Assembly (NCBI GenBank): GCA_946807835.1
Contig: OX327691.1
Coordinates: 1,190,188 to 1,254,187 of the forward strand
From: Ailanthus altissimus
Lineage: Eukaryota; Streptophyta; Magnoliopsida; Sapindales; Simaroubaceae
Direction of reading: 5' to 3'
DNA length: 64,000 bases
Shown piece by piece: positions 58,990 to 64,000 of the stretch. The position numbers and the translations under genes are program-made. Below the pieces are notes generated by a model that was given only the letters and a program-made list of their open reading frames with translations, was not told where the DNA came from and did no database searches. Positions within the stretch are counted from its first letter, which is position 1. The number at the start of each line of letters is the position of its first letter.

Positions 58990-60544
58990 TGTTTACGCTT
59001 AAAATATAACGCGGCTATCGCAGTATAGATTGAGGTGTCGATCCCACGAGGAAGCTCTTGGCAAAATAGGTTAGTGAAGTAAAATATTAAAGCAGTAGCA
59101 AAGGGTTAATTGATTTAAACGGATGAGATAGAATTGTCTATGAATTGAGGAAAATGTCTTATGATGATTTAAGCAAGGCTTTGAGAATCACAATTATGCT
59201 TTATAAATCTACTCTATACTTTGATTCGATATTTATAACTCAACTGAAAGTTTCACATCCCAAACAATCAATCGGAAGGTATGTAATATATAGCACATTT
59301 GATAACATATGTAATTGATTTAGTTAAACTCTTTGCAAGCATTAACACACATCATGTTATTTATACAAGTTATCTAAGATCGACAATATATCATTTTGAC
59401 AATATTGCAGTAAAAGATTAACTTGAATATCAAACATTTATTGCCCTTACATGTTATCCAAGATCGACAATATATCAAATTGACAATACTGCAGTAAAAG
59501 ATTAACATATAAAACAATATAACCAGTAACAATTATAAATCAACATGAATCACATAAGAAAAGCATGACTGAACATATATGAGACATGAGAATTATAACC
59601 TCTGGATTATAGATAATAAAATAGATAAGAGTTTAATCAAAACCAAACTTACAACATTTATAGCTCTTGACACCGAATCAAAGCATGGAAGTAGATTTAC
59701 TACACATAAAAGTTCATCTCTTAGCCTTGCTAGGAACTCTAGCCTAAATTACAATACATGTTAATGAGAATAAAAGAAGAGAGAAAATTGTCCTTTAAAA
59801 ACGTCCTAAGGGTCTCCTTATATAGGCAATGAATGGACATATGTCATGGATGACATCAATCTTCAATAATTTTAAGCCAATAACTCGTGTATCCACTTGC
59901 AGCACATTTTTGATAATGTAAATGATCAATTCAGCTTCTGCAGCCGACATGAAAGTTGTAGAATTTTGACTCTTCTTTCCATAGGCACTGATTTCATGCA
60001 AATTGGATGAGTATCCAATGAGATATGAGCAAAATTCCAAAGATACATCAGAATTCGGCCAACAACCATTTTACCCACTTGCAATGCGATTTGGCCATGA
60101 TAACGGCTGATTTGGACTTTACCATAAACATACGAGTTATTGATAGTAAAGTCAGCAATTCACAGCTTCAAGAATTATACCAATTGAGTACGTATTTTGT
60201 GAGATACGGTCTAAATACGTGAATTGGGTCAAGCTGGGTAAGAGTTGTAGTCCGATTCTGTTGTATCTCAATTTTTGGCCCATAACATGTTGGATTTGGC
60301 TTTTCCACTATTCTTCAAATTTGTGTAAGATTGAGTCATGTTGCACCAAGTTCAAGAATTTCTTCATTTCGATTTCTACATTGAGAGTTATGTCCAGTTT
60401 ACCTAAACCTGTCCAAATAACATTCATTAATCACAATTTAAGGAGAACACTTTATTTCAAGCAAAAAATACAGAAAACACTAAAATTAGTGACATTAAAT
60501 GGTGATTGAATCTCTTAACAACATGCATTTTCATGTGTTCATCA
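58990..60544 (-). repeat. Solo LTR J (1555 bp), Ty3/gypsy-type
   Basis: Perfect duplication ATTGT (58985-58989 and 60545-60549). Plus-strand ends TGTTTACGC and TGTTCATCA; own sense starts TGATGAACACATG. It carries the GTGTCGATCCCACGAGGA block near its 3' end (59034-59051), related to the block in G1/G2. On the minus strand a TATA box TATATAAGG lies at 59824-59816. No internal region. Confidence 0.85.
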
Positions 60545-60549
60545 ATTGT

Positions 60550-61675
60550 CTTGTGGGTTAAATCTTTTTTTTAGTGTTAAGTTTTGGTTGAATATTGGCC
60601 GAATTTATTTTTACAAGTCTGTAGAAAATAATAGACACTTAAGATAATTCTTATATCATAAATCTTGAACTAAAATTAATCTCATTTTTTATCACTTATT
60701 CTTAAGCACATTGATAATAAGCATGTATTAGTTAATTTTTTTCGCTTAGAAATACTTTATGCTTTAGTAGTACACTACAGTCTCGAGGACCAACACACTA
60801 GAACTTGCTTGATTACTACTTAAGGTGAAATGTTAGGAATCACATGAATAAAGAAATGAAATTAGGCCATCTTTAGACCGATTAAGCATTTTTTATCCTA
60901 CCTTAAATATATATTTATCCCTAGTTTCCCCATTTGAGCTTAATGACCCTCTTTTTTAGTTTAACCACATTATAAGTTGTAAGAATTTTTACTTATTTAT
61001 CTTAAAATCTACCAGTAGCACCATAAACCTTGAGTTTACTTAGAAATATTCTTAAAAGGAAAAAAATTGTATGTGTGAAAAGGGTAATGCAATAAGAAAC
61101 AATAAATCTTGAAGATGCATATCAATCTAAGTTTGCGGGTACATATAAAAAAGAGAGAGAAAAAAAAGTGTTGAATTGTACAATACCCTTAGCTTAAGAA
61201 AAATAAGTAATTATTTGTAAAAGAGTGATTAAGATAAAGATAGGAATATCATAAGTCTTAAATAGATCCCTAAATATATGTATTTTTAGATTAGTGGAGA
61301 GTAGTATGAAAAACAAGCTTATGGTAGTGTTATGTTTTGAAAATATGCCGAGACATCATATTTATGTACTTTCCTAAGTATTGAGTAAATTTAAGTTTTA
61401 TTTGACTAATTATTTGCTTATTACACATATGCACAAGTGATCATTTATAATGGAGAATGAAGGACTTGATGAATGATAGAATGAATCATTAAAAGTTGTC
61501 TATTGCGTTCTAAAAAAACTTGTGCCATTTAACAGTCTTTGAAACAATGAGGATGATCATCTAATCAACCAGAGCTTATTTTTAGTTTTAGTTTTATTTA
61601 GAAGTTAATAATAAGTTGTGAATGTTTGTCTTTATTTTGTTCGAGGATGAGTAAAGTCTTAAGTTTATGGGTATT
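60550..61675 (+). other. Element H 3' non-coding region and polypurine tract
   Basis: AT-rich, no ORF. Ends with GTTCGAGGATGAGTAAAG and AAGTTTATGGGTATT directly before the 3' LTR, which resembles the AAGTTTGGGGGTATT polypurine tract seen in front of TGATAAGG-type LTRs; a G-to-A/T change has weakened it. Confidence 0.6.
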
Positions 61676-62630
61676 TGATAAGGGTTAAATAGGTATAATA
61701 TTTTCATCTTCCAAACTTAATATTTGTTTGTTTAAATTAAGATTATTTAGTTTTTTTTTATGTGTTTTATTGTTATTTTGTAGGTTTAGAGTTAATGGAG
61801 CAAATGGAGATGAAAATTCAAGAAAAATAGGACAAAAATATCAAAGTGCTACAATATTATGCTATAGAGATTTTGCTCTAGTGCCCAGCACTGTAGTGCT
61901 AGAAACGAGCGTCGTGGTGCTAAAAAATAGTATATACTGCCCCAGCGCCATAGTGCTACATGAACAGTAATGCAACGAACAATGCGTGTGAACAGTATCT
62001 TGTAAATAGTAACTCATGTACAGTAAGCCTAATTTGATTTGTATTTGATGTTTTACCATAATTTAAAAACACAAACCTATAAATAGAAGATACAATACCC
62101 CTAAATCAAAAAAGAAATCAAGTAGAGAGGTAAAAACTTAAAGAAAGAATTTACAACACAAATCAAAGTTCAAAGTCAAGAAATCAATATTCAAGATCAA
62201 GATTCATGCTTTAAGTTAAAATTGAGAAAGAAGCAACCCAATACGTCTTCTTGATTAGTTTTTCTTCTCTTTTCTTATTATTATGTTCTTGTTCTTGCTG
62301 TTATTCATGGATTAGTTTGATACTCTTAGTTTTGTGATGAGCTAAACTTGTTATTCTAGGGTTAGACTATGTGAATCTAGTATGTAATTGGTTTTTGTTA
62401 ATTCTTAGTTTATGAACTTAATACATACAATTGATTTATTCTATCTTGATCTTAATGTTTTTATTATATCTGACCAATATCTTGAATGATCAAGGAACTA
62501 TAATGAACTTGACAAAGGGGTTCATGTGTTAAGTCTAGGATAGTTTAATGCATGATCATAGGGTAACAACTATGAGTTCCACCTAGGATAGAGATATATC
62601 TAAGTGGCATGTATGGTATTATTTAGACCT
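61676..62630 (+). repeat. Element H 3' LTR, truncated at its 3' end
   Basis: Starts TGATAAGGGTTAAATAGG. Contains GC-motif variants at 61875-61960 (CAGCACTGTAGTGCT, CAGCGCCATAGTGCT) and several GTAACAGT/GAACAGTA repeats. Body matches G1, G2 and M in reverse. Matching stops near 62630 where copia integrase begins; the LTR end is lost. Confidence 0.75.
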
Positions 62631-63265
62631 TTTAAATCGATATGATCCATGAGAAATTGTTTCTCAAAGAAAGTGGCATTACGAGCAACGAACACATTTC
62701 ATTGCTTAGGATCATAGAATTGGTATCCCATTGATTTTTTGGGATACCTGATGAACTGATACTTGTACCTTCTGGGTGCAAGTTTATCCTGTTGTGCAAC
62801 ATTTACATAAGTAGAACAGCTTCAAATCTGAAAATATTTAAGACTCAGTTTCCTTCCAGTTAATATCTGATATGGAGTGGAGGGAACAGCTTTAGAAGGA
62901 ACTCTGTTCAATATATGAGCAGCTGTTTCTGAGGCATGACCCTACAGATATTCAGGAAGATCGATAAAGCTCATCATTGATTGGACCATATCTAATAAAG
63001 TTCGATTCCTCATCTTTGAGATACCATTGTGTTACGGAGTACCTGAAGGACTATATTGAGCGAGAATCCCTTTCTCCTTTAAATAATTCAAAAATTCACT
63101 ACTCATGTACTCACCGTCTCGATCTGATCAAAGGCACTTAATGTACATTCCGATTTGTTTCTCTACTTCCAAGTCGGAACTTTTTGAACTTTTCAAAGGT
63201 TTTTGACGTGTGTTTTAAAAGAAACACATACCTGTATCATGACAAATCATCGATAAAGAGTACAA
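62631..63265 (-). pseudogene. Copia element N integrase remnant
   Basis: Minus strand. Integrase core and C-terminal text, e.g. IDDLSxYRYVFLLKHTSKTFEKFKKF near 63240-63180 and the NTMVSQR-type QHNGVSE region near 63030, with many stops and frame changes. It runs the opposite way to elements A-C and resembles their integrase. Confidence 0.7.
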
Positions 63266-63269
63266 AGTA

Positions 63270-63557
63270 TCAAAATTTACCCATTGCAGTATTATTCATT
63301 AGACTGCATACATCGCTATATATCAGTTCCAATAAATCTGAGGCACGGTGTCCAACACCAATAAATAGAGATTTGGTTAACTTTCTTTGAATACATGATT
63401 CATAAATTGGATAGGGCTGTATGGTCGGATCAGGTATCTGACCATCCTTAACCAGGTAGGTTAGGCGTCTCACACCTATGTGACCTAATCTCTTATTCCA
63501 TAATTTTGTTATATTTAAAGTTTCAGAACTACTACTAATACTAGCTTGTACATTCAT
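63270..63557 (-). pseudogene. Copia element N pre-integrase and integrase N-terminus
   Basis: Open stretch of 95 codons with the zinc-binding GAG-pre-integrase pattern: LWNKRLGHIGVRRLTYL, then YESCIQRKLTKSLFIG and ASDLLELIYSDVCSLM. One cysteine of the usual CxxC is replaced (ESCIQR). Same strand and order as the protease at 63582-63989. Confidence 0.75.
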
Positions 63558-63581
63558 GACATTTTTAGTTGTATCAAATAT

Positions 63582-63989
63582 TTAATGTCCATTCACTAAC
63601 TGATACTCAGCTAATAAAACATCATATATATTATATAAACATAAGGAATAGTTCTGAATATACATATGATACCCTTCACTATTGAGTACAGAAAGGGATA
63701 TAATTTGTCTAATGATACTAGGAACATAATGATAATTATACAATACAACTGTTTTATTACAAGGGAGAGGTAAATCTAAATGTCCAACAGCTTTAACCTG
63801 CAAAAGATTGCCATTTCCAGCTCGAAGCTTTATCTCTCCTAGCTGAAGCAATCTAACTTCCCTCATACCTTGTAACACATTACAGATGTGAGAAAGACAT
63901 GTTGTATCTAATGCCCAGCCTATGCTAGCATCAAATGCTAAAGAAATGTCTATGATAGGAAAGTAAATACCTGAGGGAGTCTTCTTCAA
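63582..63989 (-). pseudogene. Copia element N protease region
   Basis: 135-codon open stretch. WALDTTCLSHICNVLQG is the copia aspartic protease region, with the active-site DTG/DTA changed to DTT. It is followed by LRAGNGNLLQVKAVGHLDL and the YYVPSIIRQIISLSVL-type strand typical of the family. The element continues past the right edge, where gag is expected. Confidence 0.8.
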
Positions 63990-64000
63990 GCTAACAATAT

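Noticed and set aside
24181..64000. Host genes or tRNA genes among the retroelements
   Set aside because: Every coding trace I could identify from 10 kb on reads as gag, protease, integrase, RT, RNase H or the Tat extra ORF; I saw no cloverleaf with A and B boxes. Primer-binding sites only resemble tRNA ends.

Overview
The window looks like nuclear DNA of a flowering plant, probably a eudicot. It is strongly AT-rich and holds one intact plant gene in a sea of decayed LTR retrotransposons. The intact gene (4187-7234, minus strand) encodes a 1015-residue MCTP (multiple C2 domains and transmembrane region protein), closest to the MCTP6 group from memory. Just 3' of it lies the broken 3' end of a CDKAL1-like tRNA methylthiotransferase gene (3184-3722). 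Apart from these two I see no host gene.

Layout. 1-2914: Ty3/gypsy element on the minus strand (5' LTR, gag, protease, and a pol reduced by an internal deletion that joins the reverse transcriptase start to the integrase tail). 2915-8340: the host island with the pseudogene and MCTP. 8358-8630: a fold-back element. 8945-9150: a GC-rich island. 10335-41937: one old Ty1/copia element (B) with 2.2-kb LTRs, expanded by nested insertions: copia element A (11683-20317), a minus-strand solo LTR F (22168-34405) that itself holds copia element C (24181-about 34196), which in turn holds a gypsy-type solo LTR G1, and solo LTR D (35116-37424). 41938-56915: the remains of a Tat-like Ty3/gypsy element read on the minus strand (gag end, protease, RT, two RNase H domains, integrase, a 61-bp minisatellite, an antisense extra ORF and a 3' LTR remnant), interrupted by solo LTRs K, G2, L and I. 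56916-62630: an Athila-like Ty3/gypsy element H on the plus strand with gag but no pol, holding solo LTR J. 62631-64000: protease and integrase of another copia element (N) on the minus strand.

How it fits together. The insertion order can be read from target-site duplications: B first, then A, F and D into B, C into F, and G1 into C. Eight solo LTRs against three copia elements with two recognisable LTRs point to much LTR-LTR recombination. No retroelement retains a complete intact gag-pol.

The least ordinary signals are inside the copia elements. (1) A hairpin in the LTRs keeps its shape while its base pairs change in compensating ways between copies. (2) The leader between primer-binding site and gag carries exactly four spaced copies of a 21-nt motif in each of elements A, B and C, and the variable centre is the same within an element but differs between elements. 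(3) A GC-rich palindrome of the AGCGCCGCGGCGCT type is shared by copia leaders and gypsy LTRs. All coordinates and alignments were made by eye; family names come from recognised motifs, not from a search.
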